A DNA stretch of 64,000 bases, from positions 1-64,000 of the forward strand of contig NZ_MNAN01000025.1 in NCBI RefSeq assembly GCF_001854475.1. The letters run 5' to 3'. The translations under genes and the position numbers were made by a program. Source of the DNA: Pseudoalteromonas byunsanensis. Its GTDB lineage: Bacteria > Pseudomonadota > Gammaproteobacteria > Enterobacterales > Alteromonadaceae. Of this stretch, positions 9,064 to 20,300 are shown in pieces. Each line of letters opens with the position of its first letter. Within the stretch, counting starts at the first letter, position 1. Below the pieces are notes generated by a model that saw only the letters and a list, made by a program, of their open reading frames with translations, was not told the origin of the DNA and searched no databases.

Positions 9064-10884
9064 TTATTCCACCGTCACCGATTTAGCGAGGTTTCTCGGC
9101 TGGTCTACATCGGTGCCTTTGATCACCGCAACGTAGTATGAAAGCAGCTGTAGCGGGATTGTATATACAACTGGTGCTAGGATGTCTTCTACGTGGTTTA
9201 CGTTGATCACACGCATGGTTTCGTCAGATTCAAAGTGTGAATCTTTGTCTGCGAATACGTAGATGATACCGCCACGCGCACGCACTTCTTCCACGTTTGA
9301 TTTCAGCTTTTCCAGTAGTTCATTATTTGGTGCAACTACGATGATTGGCATGTCTGCGTCAATCAATGCCAGTGGGCCGTGTTTTAACTCCCCTGCCGCG
9401 TACGCTTCGGCATGAATGTATGAAATTTCTTTGAGTTTCAACGCGCCTTCCATTGCGATTGGGTATTGTGAGCCACGACCTAAAAACAATGAATGGTGTT
9501 TATCAGCAAATTCTTCTGCCAAGTCTTCAATGCTGCCCGCCAGTGAAAGAGCTTCTTCTAGTTTGTTTGGTAAAGTTTTTATTGCATTAACAATCACACT
9601 TTGATCTAGGCCTTTTTCCTGTGCAATTGACGCAGTTAGCATCAATAAACCCACAAGTTGTGTAGTGAATGCTTTGGTTGAGGCAACGCCAATTTCAGCG
9701 CCTGCTTTGGTCATAAAGGCCAAGTCTGATTCACGTACCAATGATGAACCCGGTACGTTACAAATCGTCATCGACGCCATGTAACCTTGCTCTTTTGCAA
9801 GGCGCAATGCAGCGAGGGTATCAGCGGTTTCACCAGATTGAGAAATCGTCACTAACAGGCTGTTTTCATGAACAAATGATTGGCGGTAACGAAATTCTGA
9901 GGCGATTTCTACGTTACAGCTTACGCCCGCAAATTGTTCCAACCAATAACGTGCAACCATACCTGAATGGTAAGAGGTACCACAGGCGATGATCTGTACG
10001 TGTTTTACGTCTTTGAAGATCTGCTGAGCGCTGTCGCCAAAGGCATCTACGGCTACACGGTCGTTGTCTAGACGACCTTCTAGAGTATTTCGCACCGCTA
10101 ATGGCTGCTCGTAGATCTCTTTTAACATGTAGTGGCGGTACTCGCCTTTACCTGAGTTGTCTTGCGTGATGTTTGACTCTATGACTTCTCGCTCAACCGC
10201 TTCGCCATTGCTATCAAAAATTTCTACTGTATCGCGAGTAATACGGGCTACATCGCCTTCTTCTAAGAAAATAAAACTACGGGTAACCGGCAGCAGCGCA
10301 AGCTGATCAGAGGCGATAAAGTTTTCACCTAAACCGAGGCCAATTACCAACGGGCTGCCTGAGCGAGCAACAATCATTTCTTGATCGTTGTTTTTATCAA
10401 AAACCACCGTGCCATAAGCTCCTTCTAACTGCTTAACAGCGGCCTTTACCGCATCGAGTAAGCTGTCGTGCTGTTGGCGAAGTTGGTGAATAAGGTGCAC
10501 CATTACTTCGGTATCGGTGTCTGACAAAAACTCGTAACCATCACCTTTTAAGGCATCGCGCAGCGGCGCGTGATTTTCAATGATACCGTTATGTACCAGC
10601 GCTATTTCGCTATTTGAAACGTGTGGGTGTGCATTGCTCTGTGTTACGCCACCGTGAGTTGCCCAGCGCGTGTGTGCAATCCCTGTGGAGCCTTTTACAT
10701 TGGCTTTTTCGAGGGCTTGTTCAAGGTTAACCACCTTGCCCACCGCTTTTACCGTGTTTAGCGTATTGTTTAGGCTCAATGCCACGCCAGCCGAGTCATA
10801 GCCTCGGTACTCTAGGCGCTTTAGGCCTTCAACTAAAATCTTATTAACTGGACGCTCTGCTACCGCCCCTACAATCCCACACAT
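9064..10884 (-). CDS. glmS: glutamine-fructose-6-phosphate aminotransferase (isomerizing)
   Basis: GlmS makes glucosamine-6-phosphate from fructose-6-phosphate and glutamine, the first step toward UDP-GlcNAc for cell wall and LPS. The mature enzyme must start with the catalytic cysteine, so the start is set at [12 protein letters not shown] (ATG at 10884, GGAGC 7 bp upstream), giving 606 residues, the family length. The N-terminal glutaminase has RGYDSAG and HTRWATHG. Two SIS domains follow with CGTSYHSG and [10 protein letters not shown], and the C-terminus ends [13 protein letters not shown] as usual. The last codons form the target recognised by Tn7 TnsD. The DeoR-type regulator just upstream is probably connected. 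glmU lies 14 kb away. Confidence 0.97.
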   Translation of the reverse strand: MCGIVGAVAERPVNKILVEGLKRLEYRGYDSAGVALSLNNTLNTVKAVGKVVNLEQALEKANVKGSTGIAHTRWATHGGVTQSNAHPHVSNSEIALVHNGIIENHAPLRDALKGDGYEFLSDTDTEVMVHLIHQLRQQHDSLLDAVKAAVKQLEGAYGTVVFDKNNDQEMIVARSGSPLVIGLGLGENFIASDQLALLPVTRSFIFLEEGDVARITRDTVEIFDSNGEAVEREVIESNITQDNSGKGEYRHYMLKEIYEQPLAVRNTLEGRLDNDRVAVDAFGDSAQQIFKDVKHVQIIACGTSYHSGMVARYWLEQFAGVSCNVEIASEFRYRQSFVHENSLLVTISQSGETADTLAALRLAKEQGYMASMTICNVPGSSLVRESDLAFMTKAGAEIGVASTKAFTTQLVGLLMLTASIAQEKGLDQSVIVNAIKTLPNKLEEALSLAGSIEDLAEEFADKHHSLFLGRGSQYPIAMEGALKLKEISYIHAEAYAAGELKHGPLALIDADMPIIVVAPNNELLEKLKSNVEEVRARGGIIYVFADKDSHFESDETMRVINVNHVEDILAPVVYTIPLQLLSYYVAVIKGTDVDQPRNLAKSVTVE

Positions 10885-10963
10885 AGTTGCTCCATTTTGC
10901 ACGTTGGTGTTGTCATATTAGTTTTGCTATACAAGGTGTTGTCGTACTTGTATAACGCTGTAT

Positions 10964-11731
10964 TTATAAAGCCGCACAAATAACCGTCACACCACTTTGT
11001 TCAATGGCTTGACGTTTTTCATCAGCTAGATTCTCGTCTGTGATCAAGGTCGTGACTTGTTGCCATGGCAGTTCAAGGTTAGGAATTCTTCGTCCTACCT
11101 TGTCAGACTCGACCATAACAATCACTTCTCTGGCTGCCTGCGCCATTAGTTGACTCAGGCCCACCAGCTCGTTAAAGGTTGTGGTACCGCGCGCTACATC
11201 TATGCCATCAGCACCAATAAACAACTGATCAAAATCATAAGAGCGTAGCACCTGCTCTGCGACCTGCCCCTGAAATGACTCAGAATGCGGATCCCACGTC
11301 CCCCCGGTCATCAATAATGTCGGTTCATTCTCGAGTGATAAAAGCCGGTTGGCAATGTTCATGGCGTTAGTCATCACCACTAAGCCCTGCTTGTTGGATA
11401 ACTCAGGGATCATAGCTGCGGTGGTACGGCCACTGTCAATAATGATGCGGTTGTGGTCTTTGATAAGCTTTGCGGCGGCCTTGGCAATCGCAGTTTTACG
11501 ACGTGAGTCTTGTTCGCCATTGGCACTACCCACTATCTCCTGTGGCAAGGCCATCGCGCCTCCGTAGCGGCGTAATAACAAACCACTCTTTTCTAATGCA
11601 GTTAAATCCTTCCGAATCGTAACTTCTGAAGTTTCAAACTCAGCTGCTAATGCATCGACGCTCACCTCACCCTGTTCATTGACCCTACTAAGGATGGTAT
11701 GGCGGCGCTGTTGAGTATTTCGTTTAGTCAT
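10964..11731 (-). CDS. DeoR-family transcriptional regulator upstream of glmS
   Basis: This 255-residue protein has the DeoR N-terminal winged helix (TKRNTQQRRHTILSRVN, then FETSEVTIRKDLTALEKSGLLLRRYGGA). A C-terminal sugar-phosphate sensing domain follows (IIDSGRTTAAMIPEL, TNAMNIANRL, FIGADGID). DeoR proteins bind phosphorylated sugars. Its place 80 bp upstream of glmS in the same direction suggests control of amino-sugar synthesis, as seen for similar genes in related gammaproteobacteria; the ligand is inference. Confidence 0.88.
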   Translation of the reverse strand: MTKRNTQQRRHTILSRVNEQGEVSVDALAAEFETSEVTIRKDLTALEKSGLLLRRYGGAMALPQEIVGSANGEQDSRRKTAIAKAAAKLIKDHNRIIIDSGRTTAAMIPELSNKQGLVVMTNAMNIANRLLSLENEPTLLMTGGTWDPHSESFQGQVAEQVLRSYDFDQLFIGADGIDVARGTTTFNELVGLSQLMAQAAREVIVMVESDKVGRRIPNLELPWQQVTTLITDENLADEKRQAIEQSGVTVICAAL

Positions 11732-11949
11732 GAATCGTTCAGGAAAGTTTCGTTTCGTAATTTAGGGGTAGTTTAAACGAAACTTATGCATTTTGACAAT
11801 GTTGAATACCAGATTCTTTTACAGCACTTAAAAAGTCACGACCCAAATGTATTTTTGCTTTAGCTTGGCTATAAACATTTACGTTTTATCTACTATAGGT
11901 ACAATGAAGATATTATTTGAATAAAAGCGCAGTTAAAAGGAATGAATTT

Positions 11950-13248
11950 ATGCGTAACCTTACATATTTATCGCTCGCTCTATTAACAACACTCACCACT
12001 GCATGCGGCGGTTCAGGTTCAAAATCTGTCGAAGTTGTGGAGTCCGTTGAACAACAAAAGCCTGTAAATACGGCCACCCCCGCGCCAGCACCTGTATTAA
12101 AGGCCAACGCATTGGTATCGGGCACATCCGCAATAGGTGAAACTATCATTTTAGATGGTATCAACAGCCAAACTTATGATGGTGTCACAGCAAAGTGGCA
12201 GTGGCTGCAAAAACCAGACAATAGCCAAGCCCAAATCTTTAACGCTAACACGCTACGCGCACAGTTTATCGTAGATAGCGCCGGCGACTATCGCGCGCAA
12301 CTTACACTCACAGACTTACAGAAAAAAACGTCATCCGCAGAGGTACTTGTTAGCATCGACGAACCCAGTACCAACCAGTTGCCACAAGCAAGCTTTAACC
12401 TTTCTCATCCGAGTATATTAATTAATAATACGCTCGAGCTAGATGGAACAGCCAGTACCGACGCAGATGGCGATACCCTTACCTATTTGTGGCAAATTAG
12501 CAGTGCGCCACAAGGAGCTGAGTTTTCGCTACAAAACAGTACACTTTCAAAAGCATCTTTTACTGCTCAAACTGCGGGTGTTTACACTATCGCTCTAACT
12601 GTTAATGACGGCCAGAGCGAGCATAGCGTCAGTCGCGAGTTGCAAGTAGTTGAAAACAACCATACGCCCACATTATTGCGCCTCGAACAAACAGCAAGTG
12701 AGGCTTTTCTCCACGACTCCGTTTACTTTACCGCCTACGCAGAAGACTTAGATAGTGACCGCCTTTACTATCAATGGCGTATTGTTAGTCGCCCAAGTAA
12801 CAGTCAGGCAAGCATTCAAAACGAGTATAATAAGCAAGTGTATATGACCTTTGATGTAATTGGAGAGTACGTGTTGGAAGTGGTGGTTTCGGATGGCCTA
12901 TCACAAAGTGACGCCAAACGTGCACACGTTAACGTATCAACTCGCCCCACAAACTCCAATAACAGAGCACCTTATTTCTCTCAAATGATACAGATAAGCG
13001 CTAACCCCACCGTTGGTGCGCCCATCACATTAACAACACGAGCCATGGACCCGGATGGAGATACTGTAAGTTACCGATGGGTGATGCATAACCCTGTACA
13101 AGGCTCCAACTATACTTTTTCAAATACCACTGAAGCGGCTGTTGAGCTCACCGTCAACACTGTTGGTTGGTATGTGGTCTATGTGTATGCAAATGACGGC
13201 CAAGTTGAAACAACAGTACCGTCAGCCACAATTGTCAGAGTGCAATAA
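11950..13248 (+). CDS. lipoprotein with PKD/Ig-like repeats
   Basis: The start is placed at ATG 11950, with AAAAGGAATG upstream, rather than an earlier in-frame ATG at 11917, because it gives a clean lipoprotein signal (LALLTTLTTAC, Cys at residue 19). After a Ser/Pro-rich linker come four PKD-type repeats of about 90-100 residues. Each has the D.DGD.L.Y.W pattern (STDADGDTLTYLWQI, AEDLDSDRLYYQWRI, AMDPDGDTVSYRWVM) and ends in a (V/A)NDGQ-type strand. Such proteins are displayed on the cell surface or outer membrane and mediate binding. The gene stands alone. Exact function is unknown. Confidence 0.8.
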   Translation: MRNLTYLSLALLTTLTTACGGSGSKSVEVVESVEQQKPVNTATPAPAPVLKANALVSGTSAIGETIILDGINSQTYDGVTAKWQWLQKPDNSQAQIFNANTLRAQFIVDSAGDYRAQLTLTDLQKKTSSAEVLVSIDEPSTNQLPQASFNLSHPSILINNTLELDGTASTDADGDTLTYLWQISSAPQGAEFSLQNSTLSKASFTAQTAGVYTIALTVNDGQSEHSVSRELQVVENNHTPTLLRLEQTASEAFLHDSVYFTAYAEDLDSDRLYYQWRIVSRPSNSQASIQNEYNKQVYMTFDVIGEYVLEVVVSDGLSQSDAKRAHVNVSTRPTNSNNRAPYFSQMIQISANPTVGAPITLTTRAMDPDGDTVSYRWVMHNPVQGSNYTFSNTTEAAVELTVNTVGWYVVYVYANDGQVETTVPSATIVRVQ

Positions 13249-13256
13249 CTGTATAT

Positions 13257-13272
13257 GGCAGGGTTCCCTGCC
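13257..13272 (+). terminator. weak hairpin after the PKD lipoprotein
   Basis: GGCAGGG-TT-CCCTGCC is a perfect 7-bp stem starting 8 bp after the stop. There is no clear T-run, so it may be only a partial terminator. Confidence 0.4.
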
Positions 13273-13288
13273 CTATGCAACTATAAAA

Positions 13289-13636
13289 TTAGTGCCGCAG
13301 GTTTATTGTAGCCTTAAACTTGTTTGTGGATGTTGGCGCCGATGAAACCATCTCATCATAGGCGCTTTGCATCTCAAAATCTGCCGACTCAACCCCCAAA
13401 CTGGCTAACATAACTTCTGCTTCTCGCAGTGAGTTAAACGTCATTACACTGCCATTGTCATCACAGAGCAAATGATAATTACCATGCGAGTCCACCCCGC
13501 CTGCCAAATAATGATTTGCGTCTGCATAACTCAAAATAATGGCATCGAGTATGCGTTGATTTAATTGGGCTTTTAATTCGTTTACGCGCATTTTTAGGTT
13601 ACCTACTTTGTTCTGGTTAAATTTTAAACGCCCCAT
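13289..13636 (-). CDS. small hypothetical protein (DUF6482-like)
   Basis: The protein has 115 residues at most, or 100 if the second ATG (13591) is used. The pattern (short N-terminal helix, HYLAGG strand, a LREAEVMLASLGV helix and a closing SAYDEM) resembles the small DUF6482 proteins of marine gammaproteobacteria. This assignment is from memory and unverified. There is no signal peptide or membrane segment. Function is unknown. It converges on the PKD lipoprotein gene. Confidence 0.55.
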   Translation of the reverse strand: MGRLKFNQNKVGNLKMRVNELKAQLNQRILDAIILSYADANHYLAGGVDSHGNYHLLCDDNGSVMTFNSLREAEVMLASLGVESADFEMQSAYDEMVSSAPTSTNKFKATINLRH

Positions 13637-13806
13637 ATACCTTTATGGATCATGCAAAGTGAAAGTTTTTATTCTTCATCTTAGTGAGTGTCATGGTTTT
13701 GTAATGACGTCTTATTAGGCTAGGTGAGTGGTATTTGCGTCTGAATAAAATTAGCTTAGCTAAAACATGGTTAAGCCAAATCACGAGCCAAGTAAGAAGG
13801 AAGATC

Positions 13807-15093
13807 ATGAGAAGAATCGTTGTGACTGGCATTGGTGCCATATCGCCTATTGGCACTTCAGCACAAAGTAGCTTTGATAGTTTATTGCAAGGTAAACATG
13901 GCATACAGCCAATTGAGCACTTTGATCCGGTTCAATTTGCCTGTAAAACAACTTTTGCTGCTCAAGTTAGTTCACAGTTAGACGCAAACACCCTTGCACC
14001 CTTTAAGTATATGGACGACAGCGCCCGTACTAAGCTACTGAAAAAGTTAGACAGGCATCAAATGTTCGCCATGATAGCGGCCGCTGAAGCCATTTCTGAG
14101 GCAGGACTTGATAACCTCACCGATGAACAATTACGCCACCGTATAGGGGTAAACATTGCAACAGGCGTAGGAGGCTTAAATAGCTTAGAAGTGTGTGCAG
14201 CCAAAGCAGCCAATGGTAAAAAACAGTCTCCATTTGGAAACTTGATGTTTTTACCTAACCTTGCTGCAGGATATGTTGCCAGCCACTGGAATTTTGGCGG
14301 TCCAAACAATGCTCACTGTACAGCTTGCGCTGCCAGCGCACATTCAATAATTGATGGCTGTAATGCGATTAAAAGTGGAGAAGCAGAAATTATTGTCGCA
14401 GGTGGTGCGGAAGCCTCCGTTACTCCGGTAGGTATTGCCACGTTCAACGCGCAAAATGCGCTGTCGACCAGAAATACGGATCTGACGGCGGCTTCTCGGC
14501 CATTCACCATTGACAGAGATGGCTTTGTAATGGGTGAGGGAGCCGCGTGTTTGGTACTAGAAGAGTATGATCATGCTATCACTCGCGGTGCTAAAATTTA
14601 CTGTGAAATTGTCGGGTTTGGCAGAACCTCTGATGGCTATACAGGGCAAGCACTAAGCGCCCCACATCCACATGGCTCAGGGGCACAACGCGCAATGCAA
14701 AATGCGCTCAATATGGCAAACCTTCATACACAAGATGTGCAGTACATTAACGCCCATAGCACCAGCACCGCAGCCGATAGTATCGAAGTCTTGGCAATAA
14801 AAAAGACCTTTGCTGAGCATGCCGCGCAACTGGCCGTTTCTGGTACTAAGTCACAAACTGGACACTTGCTAGGTGCGGCCGCTGCTATTGAAGCCGTGTT
14901 CACGGTGTTGGCGTTAAAGCATCAAATGCTACCATTTACCCTCAACCTCACAACAAGTAACGTCGACCCCGACTGCCTGGGTGTTGATCTGATCATGCAA
15001 TCAGCAAGGCAAGCAGAAGTTAATGTGGCACTTTCAAATTCATTTGGCTTTGGTGGCACTAATGCGGCTATTGCATTTAAGGCGCTTGACTAG
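13807..15093 (+). CDS. beta-ketoacyl-ACP synthase II-like (FabF family)
   Basis: KAS II enzymes condense malonyl-ACP with an acyl-ACP. The start at 13807 (AAGGAAG 5 bp upstream) gives 428 residues beginning RRIVVTGIGAISPIG, the family opening. The active-site cysteine is in CTACAASAH; the two histidines are in NAHSTST and KSQTGHLLGAAAA; the C-terminus has NSFGFGGTNAAI. It is not in a fab operon, so it is probably a second FabF-like enzyme rather than the housekeeping one. The substrate is not predictable. An earlier in-frame non-ATG start at 13735 would add a non-homologous extension and is rejected. Confidence 0.88.
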   Translation: MRRIVVTGIGAISPIGTSAQSSFDSLLQGKHGIQPIEHFDPVQFACKTTFAAQVSSQLDANTLAPFKYMDDSARTKLLKKLDRHQMFAMIAAAEAISEAGLDNLTDEQLRHRIGVNIATGVGGLNSLEVCAAKAANGKKQSPFGNLMFLPNLAAGYVASHWNFGGPNNAHCTACAASAHSIIDGCNAIKSGEAEIIVAGGAEASVTPVGIATFNAQNALSTRNTDLTAASRPFTIDRDGFVMGEGAACLVLEEYDHAITRGAKIYCEIVGFGRTSDGYTGQALSAPHPHGSGAQRAMQNALNMANLHTQDVQYINAHSTSTAADSIEVLAIKKTFAEHAAQLAVSGTKSQTGHLLGAAAAIEAVFTVLALKHQMLPFTLNLTTSNVDPDCLGVDLIMQSARQAEVNVALSNSFGFGGTNAAIAFKALD

Positions 15094-15373
15094 CAAGCTT
15101 AGTTAGCGATTTACTACTGAGTGCGCCTTGGCCAATAGATCGAGTGCGCGTTACAGATTTAACGCAACTCTACAGCTTTCGTTGCTGTATTCACCCTAGA
15201 ACACCTACCATCTCAAAGAGAAATATAGAATGTAAGCATTCACTTACCGTTAATATACTATTATTAATACACTCGATTCATACCATATTAATCCCATCAC
15301 TTTAAATTAAGCAAACTTTACACCGACCGATCCCCTTGTTTACAATCGGTACAAACAACGCAGAGAATATCTC

Positions 15374-16645
15374 ATGATGCATTTATTTCGCTTCACACTT
15401 TTATGCTCGTCGCTACTACTGAGCGCCTGCACCACAACCCCGGTGTCTACTGCACCACCACAACCAAAAACAGCAACTCCTACCGTGGCATCTAGCACTC
15501 ACACAACAGCCACCGTAGAGCGTGTAACCTTTGACGAGCAAACTGACGACGTATGGCAGCGCATTCGTTCCCAGCTGACATTTGCTCCCTCTGAACATGA
15601 AAGCGTGCAAGCACGTGTTAATTGGTACTTGTCACACCCCAACTATATGCATGTGATCAGTGAAAGAGCCAAGCCGTTTCTGTTGTATGTTGTAGAACAG
15701 GTGGAGAATCGAGGGCTGCCTATTGAATTGGCCTTAATGCCTTTGATTGAAAGCGATTTTGACACCTCGGCCTATTCTCATAAGCACGCTTCTGGTCTTT
15801 GGCAGCTCACACCACTTATTGCCAAACATTACGGCGTGAAAATTACCCCTTGGTACGATGGTCGACAAGATATAGTCGATGCCACACATGCCGCTCTGGA
15901 TTTTTTGAGCTACTTACATAAACGCTTCGACGGTAACTGGTATCATGCCATTGCAGCATACAATACCGGTGAAGGACGCGTTGCCCAAGCCATTAAGCAC
16001 AATCAGCAGCGAGGTAAATCAACACACTTTTTTGATTTATCGCTGCCTAAACAAACCCGTCACTACATACCAAAACTTCTGGCAGCCGCACAGCTCTTAC
16101 GTAACAAGCAAATGCAATTTCCGAAAATCCCTAACCATACCGCAATTGCAGTCTTACCCTTAAAGCAGGGTGTGATCCTAAATACAGACAAAGCGTGGCG
16201 TAAGCTACAAACCCTCAACCCTGGCTATACTCGCTTTCCCGCCTTGTTGGATGGACCCGAGCATATTGTCGTGCCCGCCTTGCAGGCAAGTCAATGGCAA
16301 GATTATGTAGCCAAACTTCCTGCCATGCCTGGCAAACAGTGGCAACATTACACTATCGAAAAAGGAGATAGTTTAAGTGTCATTGCGCAACGTCATGCGT
16401 TGACGGTCTCTCAACTTAAAACATTTAATCAATTGAAAAGTAACAATATAAAAATTGGTGACACGTTACTGCTGCCCATTTTGGCGGATCAGCAACTAGA
16501 CTATACGGTGCGTGCTGGCGACAGCCTATGGCGTATTGCCAGACACTTCAACATCAGTGTGGATGAAATCAAGAAGTGGAATGCACTATCAAAAGATGTG
16601 TTACGGGTCGGCGATACACTTAAATTATTTTTATCTAAAACTTAA
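15374..16645 (+). CDS. mltD: MltD-like membrane-bound lytic murein transglycosylase
   Basis: This 423-residue lipoprotein (signal ending LLLSAC, Cys near residue 19) has an SLT goose-lysozyme-type domain at about 85-270. The catalytic Glu lies in LALMPLIESDFD and the AYSHKHASGLWQL and AYNTGEGRV motifs follow. Two LysM peptidoglycan-binding repeats close the protein (YTIEKGDSLSVIAQRH and YTVRAGDSLWRIARHF). It cleaves murein glycan strands with formation of 1,6-anhydro ends at the inner face of the outer membrane. The domain order equals E. coli MltD, slightly shorter. Confidence 0.9.
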   Translation: MMHLFRFTLLCSSLLLSACTTTPVSTAPPQPKTATPTVASSTHTTATVERVTFDEQTDDVWQRIRSQLTFAPSEHESVQARVNWYLSHPNYMHVISERAKPFLLYVVEQVENRGLPIELALMPLIESDFDTSAYSHKHASGLWQLTPLIAKHYGVKITPWYDGRQDIVDATHAALDFLSYLHKRFDGNWYHAIAAYNTGEGRVAQAIKHNQQRGKSTHFFDLSLPKQTRHYIPKLLAAAQLLRNKQMQFPKIPNHTAIAVLPLKQGVILNTDKAWRKLQTLNPGYTRFPALLDGPEHIVVPALQASQWQDYVAKLPAMPGKQWQHYTIEKGDSLSVIAQRHALTVSQLKTFNQLKSNNIKIGDTLLLPILADQQLDYTVRAGDSLWRIARHFNISVDEIKKWNALSKDVLRVGDTLKLFLSKT

Positions 16646-16697
16646 ATTTAATCACTTGTGTATACAAGCTAGCTGAATTAACTACAGCAGCTAGCTA

Positions 16698-17222
16698 TCA
16701 GTGAAATTTAACCGCTTTGCTTGATCTCGTGTAGTGACGTTTTTCAGGCTCGGTCCACGTACCATATTTCAAGTACTGGGTAGACACTTCCATCTGCCCA
16801 TCGACAAAGCGGCTGGTCGACTTCACTTGCGTAATGCCATCTTGATTACCAGCCACATCTTCGTAGGCGACAAAGCTGCCATCATCTAATACATCCATGG
16901 TACCTTGGGTGTAAAATCCTGCGGTGGTGAAATAAAAAAATACTACCTTTTGCTTGCTTTGATCCCATAATATCAGTGATTCACCACCGTACATTCCCTC
17001 GTTAATAGAGTGCAAAGTGCGCACGGCTGTACCATTTAAAGCTATCTCCCAATGGCTAACGTCCTGCATTGAGGGCTTACCACCAGCAACAGCAAAATCA
17101 GCCTGCCAAGTCCCTAGGTAGGGTTCAAATATTCTCAGTTCAGAAACCAGCTGTTTTGCAGCCAATACGCCATAACTTTGTATAAATAAAAACAAAAAAA
17201 TCAAAAATTTAAATATTTTCAT
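16698..17222 (-). CDS. exported DUF1579/lipocalin-like hypothetical protein
   Basis: This 174-residue protein has a strong signal peptide (hydrophobic FKFLIFLFLFIQSYG, cleavage near LAA). The rest is all-beta, starting LGTWQADF and continuing with WEIALNGTAVRTLHS and GMYGGESLILWDQ. This resembles DUF1579-type small beta-barrel proteins that bind unknown ligands. It lies just downstream of the lanthipeptide-type operon on the same strand, but a 127-bp gap separates them and I see no functional link. Confidence 0.6.
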   Translation of the reverse strand: MKIFKFLIFLFLFIQSYGVLAAKQLVSELRIFEPYLGTWQADFAVAGGKPSMQDVSHWEIALNGTAVRTLHSINEGMYGGESLILWDQSKQKVVFFYFTTAGFYTQGTMDVLDDGSFVAYEDVAGNQDGITQVKSTSRFVDGQMEVSTQYLKYGTWTEPEKRHYTRSSKAVKFH

Positions 17223-17349
17223 CTGACACTCTTAGTAACTTAACAAGCAGTCTATGTAGCCATTGAGCTTAGTTATTCATATTCTTTTGAGCAAATTTAT
17301 AGCCAAGTTCGGCGGTACACAAGCACCGCACGACAGCGGTTTGGTGACG

Positions 17350-20300
17350 TTACTGTTGCTTGTTCGCAGAAAAATACTTGCGGCGCAATAAATCGTGGAT
17401 CACCAACTCTTGCTCACGCCCATAGGCTTTAAACATACGATTGTTATGCATATGCAATAACGAACTTAATAAAGAGTCACGACTACAATTTAAGGCATCA
17501 TCAGCAAGTAAGGCATTAAGCTTAGCAACCACAGGGGCGGCTTGAACCTGCCATTGGCTCAATAACGTAAACAACGCATTTTGTACTTCATCATTTGCAG
17601 ATGGTGTCTGCTGATTGAATTGCGCAAAGTCACCGTTTAAAGTTTCTTGATAGTCCCGATAGCGATTGCCTAGTTGTTTTCTAAGCGTATTGCTTTCGTT
17701 AAACTCTCTACCAAAGCCATCTCTGAGGCGACTGATTAAAGCCAAGCGAGCTTCATCATCATATTCAAATAAACTAAGCAGCCTATCGGTGTAAAGTAAC
17801 GCCATACGCCATCTTAACTGTTCATCATATTCATCAAGCAACGCACAGGTCTTGGCTATCAGAACGCTGTCATACATAAACAGCGACTCCACCAACGCCA
17901 TTGACTCTGGCCCACCATAGCGCTCAACTTCCCGCTCGTAAGTCATAAGTTCTACTTTGTGTAGTTCACCACTTTCAATCATAGGGTCTAACAATTGGTT
18001 TAATAGCGGTAATAACTGACCACATAGCACCTCTGGGTCGCCGTAAAAGCGTAGGCGAAGATGCCAGTCAGGATCGCCGTAGCGAATAAAGAACCACTTT
18101 TCAAACAACTCATGATGCGCTTCAATAAGTGGCTGTAAACGCTCACTAAGCAGTTGCTCCAAAACGGAGTTACCCGAGTATATTTTTAGACTTAACCACT
18201 GAGATCCTGCGCTAAATCGGCGTTTGATTGGAGTAGCTGTAATATTGGCTATTGGGTTGTCACTTGAATGCCTATGAATTGCGGCATTCTCGTTAAAAAA
18301 TGGCACAATTAATTCGTTGTTATAATGGTGTCCCTGCGCATCAACCACTCGGGATTGATAGTGGCTGCTCAATACTTCTTTGAGCTCAATATGGGATTGT
18401 CCTTTCGTTTCAGCCAATAAAATAGACAACATCTCAGCGTTGCGCAGGTTCAACTGCAACACATTATCAACTATCGCATAGCAGACCTGAGCGTCAAGCT
18501 GATACTTGCTCATCAGCTCTTCTAGCTTGGCGCTGTCGAATTGCCCTTTTCGATATACCGCTTCAAGCGCTTCTCTTGGAATACGCCAAGTTTTTTCATT
18601 TAAAATTAAATTGTCGAGCATAATACGCGGCACAAACGCACTGCGAGCAGTGCTCGAAGGCATACGGAAATTAGGTGCTCGCCCAGACTGATGTTGCAAC
18701 ATACACAAGAACTTATAAGCACTTAAGCTACGCGCAGAGTAATTGTGTGCACAAGATAGGCGCGGTACCACCTGTTTATTAAGTCGCTTGCTCCATAACT
18801 TAACTTGTAGCCCTTCAACCCAAACATATAAATCTGACAGTGGGATCTGGTACTCATCATCCAAACTACTATCTGCCATAAATACAATTTCATACTCTCG
18901 CAGGTGCGGCCGTGCAACCACATTACCGGGACGCCCCTCAGGCATATGAACCACTTCAGCAAAAATAACCTCACTTGAGTGGGCCTGCTCTTTTTGTAAC
19001 TCCGAACGTACATTGTTTTTTAAGGTTTCATCAAGGTGACAAAAACGTCCAAGTAAATTTGCTGACGAAGGGCCTGTGCAGCCGCTTAGCTTCACAATAG
19101 GGTTCTGCTTTTCATCTTCATAGAGGCTGATCATAGCTGCAAATGAACTAGGGAATTTATGCACCACCTCTGGGTTAGTGACTTTTGCCTTTAACTCTTT
19201 GCTCTTTAATACAATACAGTCCCGAGCTCGGTTCTCTGGCAAGCTAATGGCTTCATCTATGATGGTATCCAATTCGCAGGTATCGGTACTAGCGTTTACT
19301 TGTGACTTCGCTTTTTTGCCCAACCAAAGGCCTGCAATAAGCGGCGACTCGTAACCTGTTTCATCAGATATACCAATACCGGACTCGTCATCTAAGATCA
19401 TATCCAGTGGAACAAACTGTCCCTCAAAACGCGCATTAAACTGATTAATAAAGCTATTCAACATTGAGGTCTTTGGAGCTGCGCTGAGGCCTGCTATTAA
19501 TTCCAACTGTTTTCTTAGCCGGCTCATTTCCATTTCGCTCAACTGGCACTGTGCAAAGTCTCGGTAAACGTCCGATTGGAACAGTTTGTTTTCCTGTACT
19601 TTGATTGGCAGCTGCTCTAAATGAGCCAGTATTTGTTTATACGGAGAGATCTCTCCACTTCTTTGCGAATCTAACTGCGCGATTTGCGTCAAAGCGGTCG
19701 CTAAATGATCCGCCGTATGAAGTTCATTAATTGCGTGTAATGACTTCAATAAGGCCAAATCTGGAGATTCACCGGTAAGTGGCAAAGGAATGTCGGCCTG
19801 TATCACACCTTCATCAATTAAGTCTTGGATGTATGATTCAATATCTTCTTTATCAGCCTCAGGATATTGACTGTGAAACGCCTCGACCAAGGCGTTAAAA
19901 CTCTTACCTGTTTTCGCTATCGATAGGGCAAATTTAAAGTATTCATCACTGTCCACTGCACTCAATCGATATTGCATGTTGTCGTCAGAAATATAGCTCT
20001 CGATATAACGACATTGTTCTGCAACAAAATAATGTGAGGAATTAGGCTTATAAGTCAGGGATTCAGAGCGAGAGGCATGTTTTACAAAGTGCTCTTTTAA
20101 AGCACAAAGGTAAAACATGTCTAATCGAGTGTTACGCTTATCAGTACTATAAGGACCACTAATAATGCTCGTATTATCTGAAACTTGCCCTTGGTGTATG
20201 CCTGAAAACAAGCCAAAAGGTGTCGCGCGCGAACACATCCGTACCATATACTTTATCAACGCTTGTGCGACTTTTTTACCCTGCTTAGAATCAGGCTTAT

